Notes: generated by a model not told the origin, from the letters alone. 63,616 bases of DNA from Alistipes sp. CAG:514 (GCA_000431015.1 HF986093.1:1-63616); one strand, 5' to 3'; shown: positions 35,330 to 44,888, numbered from the stretch's first letter. A program made the numbers and translations.

Positions 35330-37006
35330 ATGGCAGACGAAAAGATAATTTTCTCGATGAACGGTGTGGGAAAAGTTCTCCCGCACAACAACAAGGTTAT
35401 TCTTAAGGACATCTACCTTTCATTCTTCTACGGGGCCAAGATCGGCATCATCGGTCTGAACGGCTCCGGAAAATCGACCCTGATGAAGATCATCGCCGGT
35501 GTGGAGAAATCCTACCGTGGCGAGGTGGTCTGGGCGCCTGGCTATTCGGTTGGCTACCTTGAGCAGGAGCCTCAGATGGATCCCGACAAGACGGTCATCG
35601 AGGTCGTGCAGGAAGGGGTCCAGGAGGTCATGGATGTCCTCAATGAATATAACGAGATCTCCCTCAAGTTCATGGAGCCGATGGACGACGAACAGATGAA
35701 CGCTCTCATAGAGCGTCAGGGCGAGTTGTCAGAAAAGATCGAACATCTCGGCGGCTGGGAGATAGACGCCAAGCTCGAAAGGGCTATGGACGCTCTGAAC
35801 TGCCCTCCGCCTGACGCGAAGATCTCCACCCTTTCCGGTGGCGAGCGCCGCCGTGTGGCCCTGTGCCGCCTGCTTCTGCGCGAGCCGGACGTGCTGCTCC
35901 TTGACGAGCCTACCAACCACCTTGACACCGAGAGCATCCAGTGGCTTGAGGCTCACCTGAGGCAGTACAAGGGCACGGTAATCGCCGTGACCCACGACCG
36001 CTACTTCCTCGACAACGTGGCAGGATGGATCCTTGAGCTGGACAGAGGAGAGGGCATTCCGTGGAAGGGCAACTACAGCTCATGGCTGGAGCAGAAGACC
36101 AAGAGGCTGGAGATGGAGGAGAAGCAGGAGAGCAAGAGGCGCAAGACCCTCCAGCACGAGTTGGAGTGGGTGCGCATGGCTCCCAAGGCCCGTCAGGCCA
36201 AGCAGAAAGCCCGTCTTGGAGCCTACGAGAAACTGGCCTCGGCCGATTCCAAGGAGAAGGAGGCCAATTTGGAAATATACATTCCTAACGGACCGCGCCT
36301 CGGCAACAAGGTCATCGAGTTCAAGGATGTGTCCAAGGCCTACGGGGACAAGATTCTCTTCGAGCATCTTTCGTTCGCCCTTCCGCCTGCGGGAATCGTG
36401 GGCGTGATCGGCCCTAACGGCGCCGGCAAGACCACGCTGTTCAGGCTCATCATGGGCATCGAGAAACCGGACACAGGCTCTATAGACATCGGAGAGACCG
36501 TGAAGATCTCCTATGTGGACCAGCAGCACAGGAGCATCGATCCGGACAAGACAGTGTTCGAGACCATAGCCGGGAACTCCGAGTGGGTAAGGCTCGGCAA
36601 CAAGGACATCAACGCCCGCGCCTGGGTGTCGAGGTTCAATTTCAGCGGTTCGGATCAGGAGAAACTCTGCGGAGTCCTTTCCGGAGGCGAGAGGAACAGG
36701 CTTCACCTTGCGCTGACCCTCAAGGACGAAGGCAACGTGCTGCTTCTGGACGAGCCGACGAACGATGTGGACGTGAACACGATCCGCGCCCTGGAGGACG
36801 GTCTGGAAAACTTCGCCGGATGCGCCGTCGTGATCAGCCACGACCGTTGGTTCCTGGACAGGATAGCCACACACATCCTCGCTTACGAGGGTGACTCCAA
36901 CGTGGTGTTCTTCGAGGGCAACTACGCCGAGTACGAGGAGAACCGCAAGGCCCGTCTCGGCAACACCGAGCCTAAGCGGTTCAAGTACAAGAAATTGATG
37001 GAATAG
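35330..37006 (+). CDS. ettA: ABC-F translation factor, EttA type
   Basis: A 558-residue soluble tandem-ATPase that binds the ribosomal E site and gates elongation according to energy state. The first ABC domain has Walker A GLNGSGKST, signature LSGGERRRVAL and Walker B VLLLDEPTNHLD. The linker (PtIM-like, about residues 240-310; KRLEMEEKQESKRRKTLQHE) is rich in charged residues and carries the EttA arm. The second ABC domain has GPNGAGKTT, LSGGERNRLHL and LLLDEPTND. The C-terminus RFKYKKLME is typical. No membrane segments exist. Rubredoxin follows downstream as a separate unit. Confidence 0.95.
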   Translation: MADEKIIFSMNGVGKVLPHNNKVILKDIYLSFFYGAKIGIIGLNGSGKSTLMKIIAGVEKSYRGEVVWAPGYSVGYLEQEPQMDPDKTVIEVVQEGVQEVMDVLNEYNEISLKFMEPMDDEQMNALIERQGELSEKIEHLGGWEIDAKLERAMDALNCPPPDAKISTLSGGERRRVALCRLLLREPDVLLLDEPTNHLDTESIQWLEAHLRQYKGTVIAVTHDRYFLDNVAGWILELDRGEGIPWKGNYSSWLEQKTKRLEMEEKQESKRRKTLQHELEWVRMAPKARQAKQKARLGAYEKLASADSKEKEANLEIYIPNGPRLGNKVIEFKDVSKAYGDKILFEHLSFALPPAGIVGVIGPNGAGKTTLFRLIMGIEKPDTGSIDIGETVKISYVDQQHRSIDPDKTVFETIAGNSEWVRLGNKDINARAWVSRFNFSGSDQEKLCGVLSGGERNRLHLALTLKDEGNVLLLDEPTNDVDVNTIRALEDGLENFAGCAVVISHDRWFLDRIATHILAYEGDSNVVFFEGNYAEYEENRKARLGNTEPKRFKYKKLME

Positions 37007-37104
37007 TTTTTGCAGTGTAATGCCTTTGTGCGCCGCACTGGCGCACTATTGGTGTTGCTTTGAAGCGGCATCAGTTTTTAAAACTCACTAAAACTATAAC
37101 TGTT

Positions 37105-37281
37105 ATGGCAGCTGAATCTAAAAAGTACGAATGCCTTCGTTGCGGTTGGATCTATGATTCGGCGGAAGGCGATCCCGATGGCGGCATTAAGCCCGGAACC
37201 CCGTTCAAAGACATCCCTAAGGACTGGAAATGCCCGGTCTGCGGAGCCTCGAAATCCGATTTCGCGGAATATTCGGAATAA
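37105..37281 (+). CDS. Rubredoxin
   Basis: A 58-residue one-iron electron carrier. The Fe(SCys)4 site is formed by YECLRCGWIYD (about residues 8-18) and WKCPVCGASK (about 38-47). The glycine- and aspartate-rich segment GDPDGGIKPGTPF between them is diagnostic. It presumably passes electrons to a peroxide- or superoxide-detoxifying partner; none is adjacent. A longer open frame from 37060 adds 15 residues of no known role and is disregarded. A hairpin (GTGCGCC with GGCGCAC) lies at about 37027-37045 upstream. Confidence 0.96.
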   Translation: MAAESKKYECLRCGWIYDSAEGDPDGGIKPGTPFKDIPKDWKCPVCGASKSDFAEYSE

Positions 37282-37330
37282 CGTCCCTCCGGCCACTCTG
37301 AATGACGTAGCGGAAAAGGAATGTGGATGA

Positions 37331-38632
37331 TCAAACACCGGCGACAGAACTGGCGACGGCGTAGGCCATTGTCCAGGCGGCCTGAAGGTTGAAGCCGCCG
37401 GTGATGGCGTCCACGTCAAGGACCTCCCCGGCGAAATAGAGGCCGGGGTGGGTCTTGGACTCAAGTGTGTTGAGGTTTATGTTGGAAAGGGCGACCCCGC
37501 CACAGGTGACGAACTCCTCCTTGAAACGGCTTTTGCCACGGATCTGGTACTCGTCGTTGATCAATGTGTTCACAAGGCGGTTCATTCCTTTGGATCCCAA
37601 TTCCGCCCAGCGGGCGTCCACGCGGACTCCGCTCTTGGCTGTCAGGTAGCTCCACAGTCTGGACGGCAGCTCGGACGGATGGGTGTTCTGAATCAGCTTC
37701 TGCGAATTGTCTTTAGAAAGCGACGTGATCATGCCCCTGACATCCTCCTCCCCGGAGTCACCCAACCAGCTGACAGCGAGGGTGGCGGTATAGTCATTGT
37801 CGGCGAGATAGCGCGCGGCATAGGAAGAGAGTTTCAGGATTGCCGGCCCGCTCATTCCCCAATGGGTGACAAGGAGTGGGCCGTCGGCCTTGTATTTCGT
37901 GCCGGCCAATGATGCCGACGCGTTCCCGACCACCGTGCCCATCAACTCACGGATCGGACTGCCGGGGAGGTTGAACGTGAAGAGGGACGGAACCGGCGGG
38001 ACGAGCTCAAGTCCCAGACCGTCAAGGATTCCAAGGCCGGAAGGTTTCGGACTGCCTCCGGTGGTGACGATCACGATGTCAGCGAAAAAACGCCGGTCCG
38101 AAGCAGATTCGACAGGTTCAGCAACCTGCCGGGGCATTGTTGCGCCCGATTGTCCAAGAGGCTTGCCGTTCCGGTGACCGTCTTCAAACGAAATGCTGTA
38201 ACCGCCGCCGGGACAGGGAGATATTCCCGAAACCCTATGGCTTGTGTGAAGCGCCACACCTGCCCGGCGCATACCGGACAGTAAAGTGTTCACGATCTCC
38301 ATCGCATCCTGTGAAGCCGGGAAAACGCAATGATCCTCCTGAAGGACAAGCCTTACCCCCTCGTTCTCGAACCACTGCCATGCACTCCGCTGGTCGAACG
38401 AACGGAAAAGGCGTTTCATTAGTTTGTCGCCGCGAGGATAAGCGGCTGACAGAGAGGATATTCCCTCAAAGGAATTGGTCAGGTTGCATCGTCCTCCCCC
38501 GGTGATCGCCACCTTCGCCAAAGCCGTCGTCCCCGCCTCGAACACCTCCACCGAAGCGGAAGGCATCCTCCGTTTCAACTCAATGGCGCAGAAACACCCC
38601 GCCGCCCCGGCACCCACAATCGCAACTTTCAT
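37331..38632 (-). CDS. HI0933-family FAD-dependent oxidoreductase (BaiN-like)
   Basis: A 433-residue flavoprotein with the N-terminal Rossmann motif VGAGAAG and the family motif ITGGGRCNLTN at about residue 43. Further on come TGGSPKPSGLG at about 215 and the C-terminal FAD contact LYFAGEVLDVDAITGGFNLQ. The family holds Bacteroidetes and Clostridia enzymes annotated as aminoacetone oxidases or NAD(P)/FAD oxidoreductases; one member, BaiN, reduces bile acid intermediates, but most are untested. The insert of about 150 residues between the FAD-binding halves is present. No partner genes adjoin it. Confidence 0.88.
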   Translation of the reverse strand: MKVAIVGAGAAGCFCAIELKRRMPSASVEVFEAGTTALAKVAITGGGRCNLTNSFEGISSLSAAYPRGDKLMKRLFRSFDQRSAWQWFENEGVRLVLQEDHCVFPASQDAMEIVNTLLSGMRRAGVALHTSHRVSGISPCPGGGYSISFEDGHRNGKPLGQSGATMPRQVAEPVESASDRRFFADIVIVTTGGSPKPSGLGILDGLGLELVPPVPSLFTFNLPGSPIRELMGTVVGNASASLAGTKYKADGPLLVTHWGMSGPAILKLSSYAARYLADNDYTATLAVSWLGDSGEEDVRGMITSLSKDNSQKLIQNTHPSELPSRLWSYLTAKSGVRVDARWAELGSKGMNRLVNTLINDEYQIRGKSRFKEEFVTCGGVALSNINLNTLESKTHPGLYFAGEVLDVDAITGGFNLQAAWTMAYAVASSVAGV

Positions 38633-38710
38633 ATTGCAAAACTACACAAAATCCTTTGATTTTGATAAATGAATATACCAGTACAAACGAACCCAGAACG
38701 AACCCATCGG

Positions 38711-38991
38711 AGCGGAGCGACGCAAGGGGGCTGGGGAATACGGTCCCCAGTGCCCCCACCGGGGGCTGTCACGTAGTGACTGGGGGGTAGAAGAAAAAGC
38801 GCACGCAGTGCGGAGCGACGCAAGGGGGCTGGGGAATACGGTCCCCAGTGCCCCCACCGTGGGCTGTCACGTAGTGACTGGGGGGTGGAAGAAAAAGCGC
38901 ACGCAGTGCGGAGCGACGCAAGGGGTCCGGGGAATACAGTCCTCGGTGCCCCCTCCGGGGGCTGTCACGTAGTGACTGAGGGGTAGAAGAT
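38711..38991. repeat. 98-bp tandem repeat, almost three units
   Basis: Units begin about 38711, 38809 and 38907; the shared word GCGACGCAAGG recurs at 38717, 38815 and 38913, exactly 98 bp apart. Each unit contains a GC-rich hairpin built from CTGGGGAATACGGTCCCCAG and the word TGTCACGTAGTGAC, a partial palindrome. Units 1 and 2 are almost identical; unit 3 has diverged and is truncated. It lies between two divergent genes and has no open frame worth reporting. It is longer than REP units and has no unique spacers, so it is not a CRISPR. Confidence 0.85.
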
Positions 38992-39053
38992 ATATTATAT
39001 GGCAAAATGAATTTTGCCATATAATTATAAGTGGATATCTTTGTCCTCAATTT

Positions 39054-40430
39054 ATGGCATCGGGAAAGAAGGACATACTTCTCGGGATGGTCAGGAACGG
39101 CCTCCCGATGACTCTCGGACAGCAGATTCGGCTCACGATTCTGCTGAGTCTGCCCGCCATTGCCGCTCAGATCTCGTCCGTGCTGATGCAGTACATCGAC
39201 GCCGGAATGGTCGGTCAACTTGGTGCGAACCAATCAGCGTCAATAGGTCTGGTCGCCACGACAACCTGGATAATGGGTGGATTCCAGTCCGGAGCCAGCT
39301 CGGGATTCTCAGTCCAGGTCGCCCACCTTTGCGGAGCGCAGGATTTCAAGGGAGCCAGAGCTGTGATGAGGCAAGGGCTCACCACGGTCTTCATCATCGG
39401 ACTGGTTCTCGCAGTGATAGGCGTAAGCATCAGTGGGGCGCTCCCCCACTGGCTCGGCGGAACACCGGAAATCAATGAGGATGCATCTGAATATTTCCTG
39501 ATATATTCGGCGTTCATTCCGATAGGCGCTGTCGGATGGGCCGCTAATTCAATGCTACAGGCCAGCGGCAACATGAAGATTCCGAGCCTGATGTACACCG
39601 GAATGTGCGGCCTTGATGTGGTGTTCAACTACATATTCATTTACATTTGTGAGATGGGAGTGGCTGGCGCGGCTCTGGGAACTGGTGCGGCGCAGGTCGT
39701 CACCTCCATATTCGTGATCTGGTATATTCTCAGACGCTCCAAGGAATTGAATATCAAAGGAGAACAAGGCACGTTCATTCCACGGCGCAAGACCGTGGGC
39801 AACGCTTGGGGCATCACCGCGCCGATGTGGCTCCAGAACATCATAATGAGGGGCTCGCACATTATGAGCACTATCATAGTGGCTCCGCTCGGCCCTATCT
39901 CCATCGCCGCCAACGCCCTGGCAATCATCGCTGAAAGCTTCTGCTACATGCCAGGCTACGGAATCGAGGAGGCGGCCACCACGCTTGTCGGACAGAGTCT
40001 CGGGGCGAAACGCAAGGAAGTCGCCAAGCGGTTCTCGCAGATCACGATGATGATGGCCGCGGGGATTATGACTCTGCTGGGAGCGCTGATGTTCATATTC
40101 GCGACTGAACTGATGATGCTGCTGAGCTCGGATCCGGATGTCATCGCCCTGGGAGCCAAGGTGTTGAGAATAGAGGCGTTCGCCGAGACCCTCTATGCGT
40201 TCTCGATCGCCGGCTACGGTTCCTGCGTCGGCGGAGGCGACACGCTCGTGCCGAGCGTGATGAACTTCGGAAGCATGTGGGTGATACGCATCGGACTGGC
40301 ACTGATTTTGACACCTCGGATGGGACTCGTCGGCTACTGGGTGGCGATGTGCATCGAGCTGAATGTCCGCGGATTGCTGTTCTACTGGAGACTGCGCGGC
40401 GAGAAATGGATGAAACTAAAGATCACTTGA
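39054..40430 (+). CDS. MATE-family multidrug efflux transporter
   Basis: A 458-residue inner-membrane antiporter with the 12-helix MATE fold, in two homologous halves. Segments such as LSLPAIAAQISSVLMQYIDA, MVGQLGA, QVAHLCGAQDFKGARAVMRQ in the first half and EEAATTLVGQSLGAKRKEVA in the second match the family. Export is probably driven by sodium or protons; the substrate is unknown. It starts right after the 98-bp tandem repeat. DUF3737 begins only 5 bp downstream, so the two are cotranscribed. Confidence 0.93.
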   Translation: MASGKKDILLGMVRNGLPMTLGQQIRLTILLSLPAIAAQISSVLMQYIDAGMVGQLGANQSASIGLVATTTWIMGGFQSGASSGFSVQVAHLCGAQDFKGARAVMRQGLTTVFIIGLVLAVIGVSISGALPHWLGGTPEINEDASEYFLIYSAFIPIGAVGWAANSMLQASGNMKIPSLMYTGMCGLDVVFNYIFIYICEMGVAGAALGTGAAQVVTSIFVIWYILRRSKELNIKGEQGTFIPRRKTVGNAWGITAPMWLQNIIMRGSHIMSTIIVAPLGPISIAANALAIIAESFCYMPGYGIEEAATTLVGQSLGAKRKEVAKRFSQITMMMAAGIMTLLGALMFIFATELMMLLSSDPDVIALGAKVLRIEAFAETLYAFSIAGYGSCVGGGDTLVPSVMNFGSMWVIRIGLALILTPRMGLVGYWVAMCIELNVRGLLFYWRLRGEKWMKLKIT

Positions 40431-40434
40431 GAAT

Positions 40435-41277
40435 ATGGAAAAGATCATCAACCAGGAATTCGGCGGAGAGAGACCGCTCTACTGCAGACACGACCTTTAT
40501 CTTGAGAATGTGAAGATCCACGCCGGGGAATCGGCGCTGAAAGAGACCGGCAACATCACAGCCGTACACTGCCAGTTCGAGGGCAAGTACCCGTTCTGGG
40601 AGTGTGACGGATTCGTCATCAAGGACAGTCTCCTGACCGTAGGAGCCCGCTCGGGCCTCTGGTACTCAAGGAACTGCGAGATCTATGACACGATCATCGA
40701 CGCTCCGAAGACCTTCCGGAGAATGGACGGCATCAAGCTGAGAAACGTCCAGATTCCCGGCGGCACGGAGACCTTCTGGGACTGCCGCGACATCGATGTG
40801 GAGGACTGCGTGATCGACAGGGCCGACTATGTGTTCATGCACTGCGAGAATGTCCGGCTGACCAATGTCAAACTCAACGGCAACTACAGCTTCCAGTATG
40901 CCAAAAACGTGGAGATCCGCAACAGCGTCCTCAACTCGAAAGACTCGTTCTGGGAGGCGGAGAACGTCACCATCATCGACTCCGTGATCAACGGTGAATA
41001 TCTCGCATGGTACTCGAAGAACCTTCGCATGATCCGCTGCCACATCACCGAGACCCAGCCGCTTTGCTACTGCGACAACCTCGTGATGGAGGACTGCACG
41101 ATGGGCGCCGACGCCGATCTGGCCTTTGAATATTCATCCGTCCACGCCACCATCAAAGGCAACGTCCCTTCCATCAAGAACCCTCGCACCGGCTTCATCC
41201 GCTACGGTTCCGTCGGCGAGATCATCCTTGACAAGAACATCAAGGCTCCCGGCGACTGCATCCTCGAAGCCCTGTAA
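40435..41277 (+). CDS. DUF3737-family beta-helix protein
   Basis: A 280-residue cytoplasmic protein made of short beta-helix rungs: repeats such as NVRLTNVKLNGNYSFQYAKN, NVEIRNSVLNSKDSFWEAEN and NVTIIDSVINGEYLAWYSKN follow at about 20-residue spacing. No signal peptide is present. The family (DUF3737) is common in gut bacteria and has no proven activity. The start codon again is in GAATATG. It lies 5 bp after the MATE gene. Confidence 0.88.
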   Translation: MEKIINQEFGGERPLYCRHDLYLENVKIHAGESALKETGNITAVHCQFEGKYPFWECDGFVIKDSLLTVGARSGLWYSRNCEIYDTIIDAPKTFRRMDGIKLRNVQIPGGTETFWDCRDIDVEDCVIDRADYVFMHCENVRLTNVKLNGNYSFQYAKNVEIRNSVLNSKDSFWEAENVTIIDSVINGEYLAWYSKNLRMIRCHITETQPLCYCDNLVMEDCTMGADADLAFEYSSVHATIKGNVPSIKNPRTGFIRYGSVGEIILDKNIKAPGDCILEAL

Positions 41278-41348
41278 GCATATTCATCAACAAGGCGACT
41301 TCTTAAATATTTTTAGAAAATTCTTCCGGATTCGACAATCATATTTGT

Positions 41349-41356
41349 TATCTTTG
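41349..41356 (+). promoter_or_regulatory. -7 box candidate for the ROK operon
   Basis: TATCTTTG fits TAnnTTTG. It is 39 bp before the small open frame and about 170 bp before the ROK gene. The -33 element is not clear. Confidence 0.4.
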
Positions 41357-41394
41357 TGTTGTTATTACAAATAATGATTCAATAGACGATCGGA

Positions 41395-41523
41395 ATGAAG
41401 ACAAGACTCTCGGTCGCGCTTTCGGCAAAAGGCACGCGCACATCAGCCCCCTGCGACAACACGACGGCAAACTCACCCGACGGGAGGATAACGTTCAGAC
41501 TGACTGTTGACAAAAACGCTTGA
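41395..41523 (+). CDS. Possible 42-residue leader peptide before the ROK regulator
   Basis: An ATG-initiated frame of 42 codons (MKTRLSVALSAKGTRTSAPC and on to LTVDKNA) ends 5 bp before the ROK start at 41529. It lies 39 bp after a -7-like box, so it would be translated first on the same transcript. The sequence matches no family I know and it may be a chance frame. If real, close spacing suggests translational coupling. Confidence 0.3.
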   Translation: MKTRLSVALSAKGTRTSAPCDNTTANSPDGRITFRLTVDKNA

Positions 41524-41528
41524 CGCTT

Positions 41529-42728
41529 ATGAACTCATTCCTTAACAACATCGAGGGCAAGGGAGCCATTATGAAGCAGCGAATCCTCGGTCTTTGCATA
41601 AACGACGGGGATCTCAGCATCGCGGAACTCAGCAAGGAACTCAACGCCAGCATACCGACAGTGACAAGGCTCATCGGAGAGCTGATCGAGGACGGATTTC
41701 TTGAGGATCTGGGGAAGACCGGCACATCCGGCGGCAGACGTCCCAGCATATTCGGACTTAATCAGGCTGCCGGGTATTTTGTCGGGACGGACATCCGCAG
41801 GCACCACGTCAGCATAGCCGTGACCAACTTCAAGGGCAAGATCGTCGACTACAAGGAGGATGTTCCGTTCACGCTTGAAGGCACGGAAGAGTCGCTCCGG
41901 AAATTGTCCGATCTGATCAAGGGGAACACCGACTCTCTGGGGATAGAGCAGGAAAAGGTGCTGGCCTACGGGATAAACCTCACCGGCCGCGTCAACCACG
42001 AGACAGGCTACAGCTTTTCGTATTTCATCGGCGAAGACAAGCCGCTCTCACAAGTACTTGAGAAAGAGCTAGGTGCGCCTGTTTTCCTTGAGAATGACTC
42101 CAGAGCCATGGCCTATGGTGAATACATCTGCGGAGAGGCCAACAACGAGAAGAACATGATTTTCATCAACCTCAGCTGGGGGCTTGGAATGGGAATGATC
42201 ATCGAGGGGAAGCTATCCTACGGAAAGTCGGGTTATTCCGGGGAGATAGGACACTTTCCGATGCTCGACAACGGAAAGATCTGCCAGTGCGGCAAGATCG
42301 GCTGCCTGGAGACCGGTGCGTCCGGCTCGGCGCTTCACAGAATATTCGTAGAGAAAATCAAGGAAGGAAAGGTTTCTTCCATCTCGTCAAAGTTCGCCGA
42401 CCCGGAGGACATCGACATCGATGACATCCTGGAGGCGCTGATGGACGAGGACATGCTCGCCATCGAATGCGTCGAGGAGATCGGCTCCATCCTCGGACAG
42501 GCGACCGCCGGCCTCATTAACATATTCAATCCAGAGCTTGTGGTGATCGGCGGAAGGCTCTCCATCGCCAAAGACTACCTCATGCCGCCTATCAAGAGCG
42601 CCATCAACCGCCACTCGCTCAACATCGTGAGCAAGGACACCGCCATCAAATTCTCCAAACTCGGGAAGAAGGGCGGCCCGATCGGCGCATGCATGCTCTC
42701 GCGCAGCCGTCTGCTGGGGCTTCTTTAG
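41529..42728 (+). CDS. ROK-family transcriptional regulator / sugar kinase-like protein
   Basis: A 399-residue protein with an N-terminal winged HTH (about residues 10-75; LSIAELSKELNASIPTVTRL, then FLEDLGKTGTSGGRRPS) joined to a ROK domain. The sugar/ATP-fold region has TDIRRHHVSIAVTNFKG and the ROK zinc site CQCGKIGCLET at about residue 255. The glucokinase-type GENDSRAMA-like segment (LENDSRAMAYGEY) and the GEIGHFPM motif are kept. It should be a NagC/XylR-like repressor that senses a sugar. Its 3' end overlaps the convergent phosphoesterase gene by 4 bp. Target genes unknown. Confidence 0.92.
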   Translation: MNSFLNNIEGKGAIMKQRILGLCINDGDLSIAELSKELNASIPTVTRLIGELIEDGFLEDLGKTGTSGGRRPSIFGLNQAAGYFVGTDIRRHHVSIAVTNFKGKIVDYKEDVPFTLEGTEESLRKLSDLIKGNTDSLGIEQEKVLAYGINLTGRVNHETGYSFSYFIGEDKPLSQVLEKELGAPVFLENDSRAMAYGEYICGEANNEKNMIFINLSWGLGMGMIIEGKLSYGKSGYSGEIGHFPMLDNGKICQCGKIGCLETGASGSALHRIFVEKIKEGKVSSISSKFADPEDIDIDDILEALMDEDMLAIECVEEIGSILGQATAGLINIFNPELVVIGGRLSIAKDYLMPPIKSAINRHSLNIVSKDTAIKFSKLGKKGGPIGACMLSRSRLLGLL

Positions 42729-44191
42729 AGAGGGGCCGCGCCGGAAGTACGCTCACCGGTCGCCGGCGCGTCCGTCATCCCTGAATATTCAGAATAGACA
42801 TTGCCGAAACGATCCGTCACGCGGACTTCGCGTGATTTCGCGTCCCTGGACATCGCCGCCCTGAACAGGTTCTGGGTGAGAACCGCCTGAACCCATGATC
42901 TCTTGAGCGACGACGGATCCTTGTATAGCTCAAGGGTGAGAGGATCCTTGCCCTCGAAGCGCTCCATGTCGCAGACCTTCACTCCGTCCTCGAAATACTC
43001 CACCTTCCAGAGCGGATCATAGTCCCAGACATTCACAACCACCTCTCCCGGGAAGTACGGGGAGTCTACATAGACTTTCATCTGATAATCATCCGGAGTG
43101 TCACATCCAAGAAAACGCCATCGCACATCAGTACCGTCGAAACTATACAGCTTGAAACCGGCAGGACCACCGTCCACGCAGACAGGGCCGCACCACCAGG
43201 CTCCTCCGAGCGAGGTCACGTTCTGCTCCATCAGCGTCTCCGTGATGATCTCGTTGTTCCCGGTGTGGGTATGCCCGGAGAGGATCAATGCATCGTAAGG
43301 CGCGAGCAGATCGTAGACCGCCTTCCTGTTGCACATCACATCCGCGATCTGGCTGTAGTTGAAATTATACCCCGTCCTGTCCCACTCGCGCAGGGTGGTC
43401 GGGATGTGCAACGACACGACAACCTTCATGTCCTTCCCCACATACGACAGATCACGCTCCATCCATCTCAGCTGAGCCTCAGGAAGATAGCCGATGTAGT
43501 ACCAGTCCTTTCCGACATAGAAGTTGTCGTTGAGGACGATGTAGTGCACCCTTCCCACATTGAATGAATAGTATGACGGGCCGTACATCTTCTCGTAGTC
43601 CCTGGTCGAGCCTTCGAAAGAACGTCCGTAATTGGTCATGTCGTGATTGCCGATGACGGAGCGGAAGACCACCCCTGTGCTGTCCATTATGTTGTTGTAC
43701 TCCGGATACAACGCATGGTTCCACCCCACGATGTCGCCCAGACACAGCCCGAACGTGTAGTCTCCGGCGACCCTGTCGTAGCAGTCCCTCACCGCCTCCG
43801 CGTTGTGCCTCAGCTCTGGAAACTCCTCGGCCTCGGCGATCTGCGGATCGGCGATCACGATGACATTGTGCCGGCTGTCATCCTTGGGATTCCTTCTCAA
43901 TGTGAAATCGTAAGTGCTTTCCCCCGGTTCAAGTTCCCGCCAAAAACAGCCTTCCCCTCTCCTGACCGAAGAAACATAACCAGAAGGGGTAGAAATGAAC
44001 ACCAACCTACTATCCAAATATGGCTCAAGGCGATAGCGTCCCCGTGCGTCGGTCTGCGTCACCGACACGCCATCGGAGACCACAACCCCCGCAATCCCCT
44101 TTCCCTCACACAAAACCCGTCCCTTAACCGCCTTTCCATACAGCGGCAGCAACATAGCCAATGACAAAATCGTCAATAACACCCTTTTCAT
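42725..44191 (-). CDS. Exported calcineurin-like phosphoesterase with N- and C-terminal accessory domains
   Basis: A 488-residue exported metallophosphoesterase. A signal peptide (MKRVLLTILSLAMLLPLYG) is followed by an N-terminal beta domain (about 20-100; GRVLCEGKGIAGVVVSDGVS), the catalytic domain and a C-terminal beta domain. Metal-ligand motifs are IADPQIAE at about 113, GDIVGWNH at about 152, GNHD at about 177 and SGHTHTGN at about 306. This three-domain form is common in Bacteroidetes. The substrate is not known. The gene overlaps the 3' end of the convergent ROK gene by 4 bp. Confidence 0.88.
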   Translation of the reverse strand: MKRVLLTILSLAMLLPLYGKAVKGRVLCEGKGIAGVVVSDGVSVTQTDARGRYRLEPYLDSRLVFISTPSGYVSSVRRGEGCFWRELEPGESTYDFTLRRNPKDDSRHNVIVIADPQIAEAEEFPELRHNAEAVRDCYDRVAGDYTFGLCLGDIVGWNHALYPEYNNIMDSTGVVFRSVIGNHDMTNYGRSFEGSTRDYEKMYGPSYYSFNVGRVHYIVLNDNFYVGKDWYYIGYLPEAQLRWMERDLSYVGKDMKVVVSLHIPTTLREWDRTGYNFNYSQIADVMCNRKAVYDLLAPYDALILSGHTHTGNNEIITETLMEQNVTSLGGAWWCGPVCVDGGPAGFKLYSFDGTDVRWRFLGCDTPDDYQMKVYVDSPYFPGEVVVNVWDYDPLWKVEYFEDGVKVCDMERFEGKDPLTLELYKDPSSLKRSWVQAVLTQNLFRAAMSRDAKSREVRVTDRFGNVYSEYSGMTDAPATGERTSGAAPL

Positions 44192-44236
44192 ATTTAAATA
44201 TTTTTATTCAAAATCTTCCGAAAGGTACAAAAATTT

Positions 44237-44473
44237 AATAAGTGTTAAAAGAATTAGTTGGCAATATTTTGGCATTTGTTCAAGGACAGATTCGCTTTGC
44301 GCAGCTTTTCCACGCACGACAGAGCCTTTGCCTCACTAATCGAGAAGTTATCTTTTGGAAGAAGTAGTCTGCCGGTGATGAACGGCTGATGAGAGATACT
44401 CGCCGAAAAGTCAAACTAAGATCATCAAGTTATTATTCAAGGGGCTGACTAAACAGTATTAGTCAAGCCCCTC
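44237..44473. repeat. Dispersed element, diverged copy C, ending in a terminator
   Basis: The left arm (AATAAGTGTTAAAAGAATTA, then GTTGGCAATATTTT; 44237-44270) is followed by a diverged core at 44348-44412. The core keeps CTTTTGGAAGAAG, the hairpin GCCG-GTGATGAA-CGGC, CTGATGAG and CCGAAAAG. The paired arms differ in sequence from copies A and B but still pair. At 44439-44473 a strong stem (GGGGCTGACTA with TAGTCAAGCCCC) followed by TCTTTC forms a terminator in place of the right TIR. Confidence 0.6.
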
Positions 44474-44888
44474 TTTCTTGCTTTTTGGCGAGGTCAACCT
44501 CGACATTGTCTCCGATTGTTAAAATTTCAGAAAGTTATTCAGACTTTTTAGTCTTTTAGATTTGCACCGTGATTCCAATATGGGGTTACGGTGTTCTTTT
44601 TATATACCCTCTGCAGCGGCTAAGGTGTCCGTGATGATTCCGCCGCCTTCGTCTCCTCGATTCTGGAAGGAAGCACTGTCCGGGAAGCGCACAGCCGCGC
44701 CGTTCAAACATCCGCCTTCGTGTGTACACAATCCGGTGCCACACCGGCCCTTCCCGATGCGATAAAGGGCTTTTAATGTTCCGCTATTCCGCGGCCTGTG
44801 TGTTCCGATAAGCTTTCTGCAGCAGATTTAGAAGTTGTTTTGATTTGTTAGAAATGTACTTTCGCTCTCACATTTTCAGACAAACAAA
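44474..44888. other. Gene-free stretch between copy C and the GH78 gene
   Basis: No gene with convincing composition is seen. A 67-codon plus-strand frame (44562-44765) has no recognisable similarity and is probably chance. The word CTGCAG recurs near 44611 and 44819. No RNA gene was recognised. Confidence 0.4.

Noticed and set aside
38711..38991. CRISPR array
   Set aside because: The units are 98 bp, directly tandem and have no unique spacers; no cas genes are present.
44562..44765. 67-codon plus-strand frame in the intergenic region
   Set aside because: There is no recognisable domain and the composition is not protein-like; probably chance.
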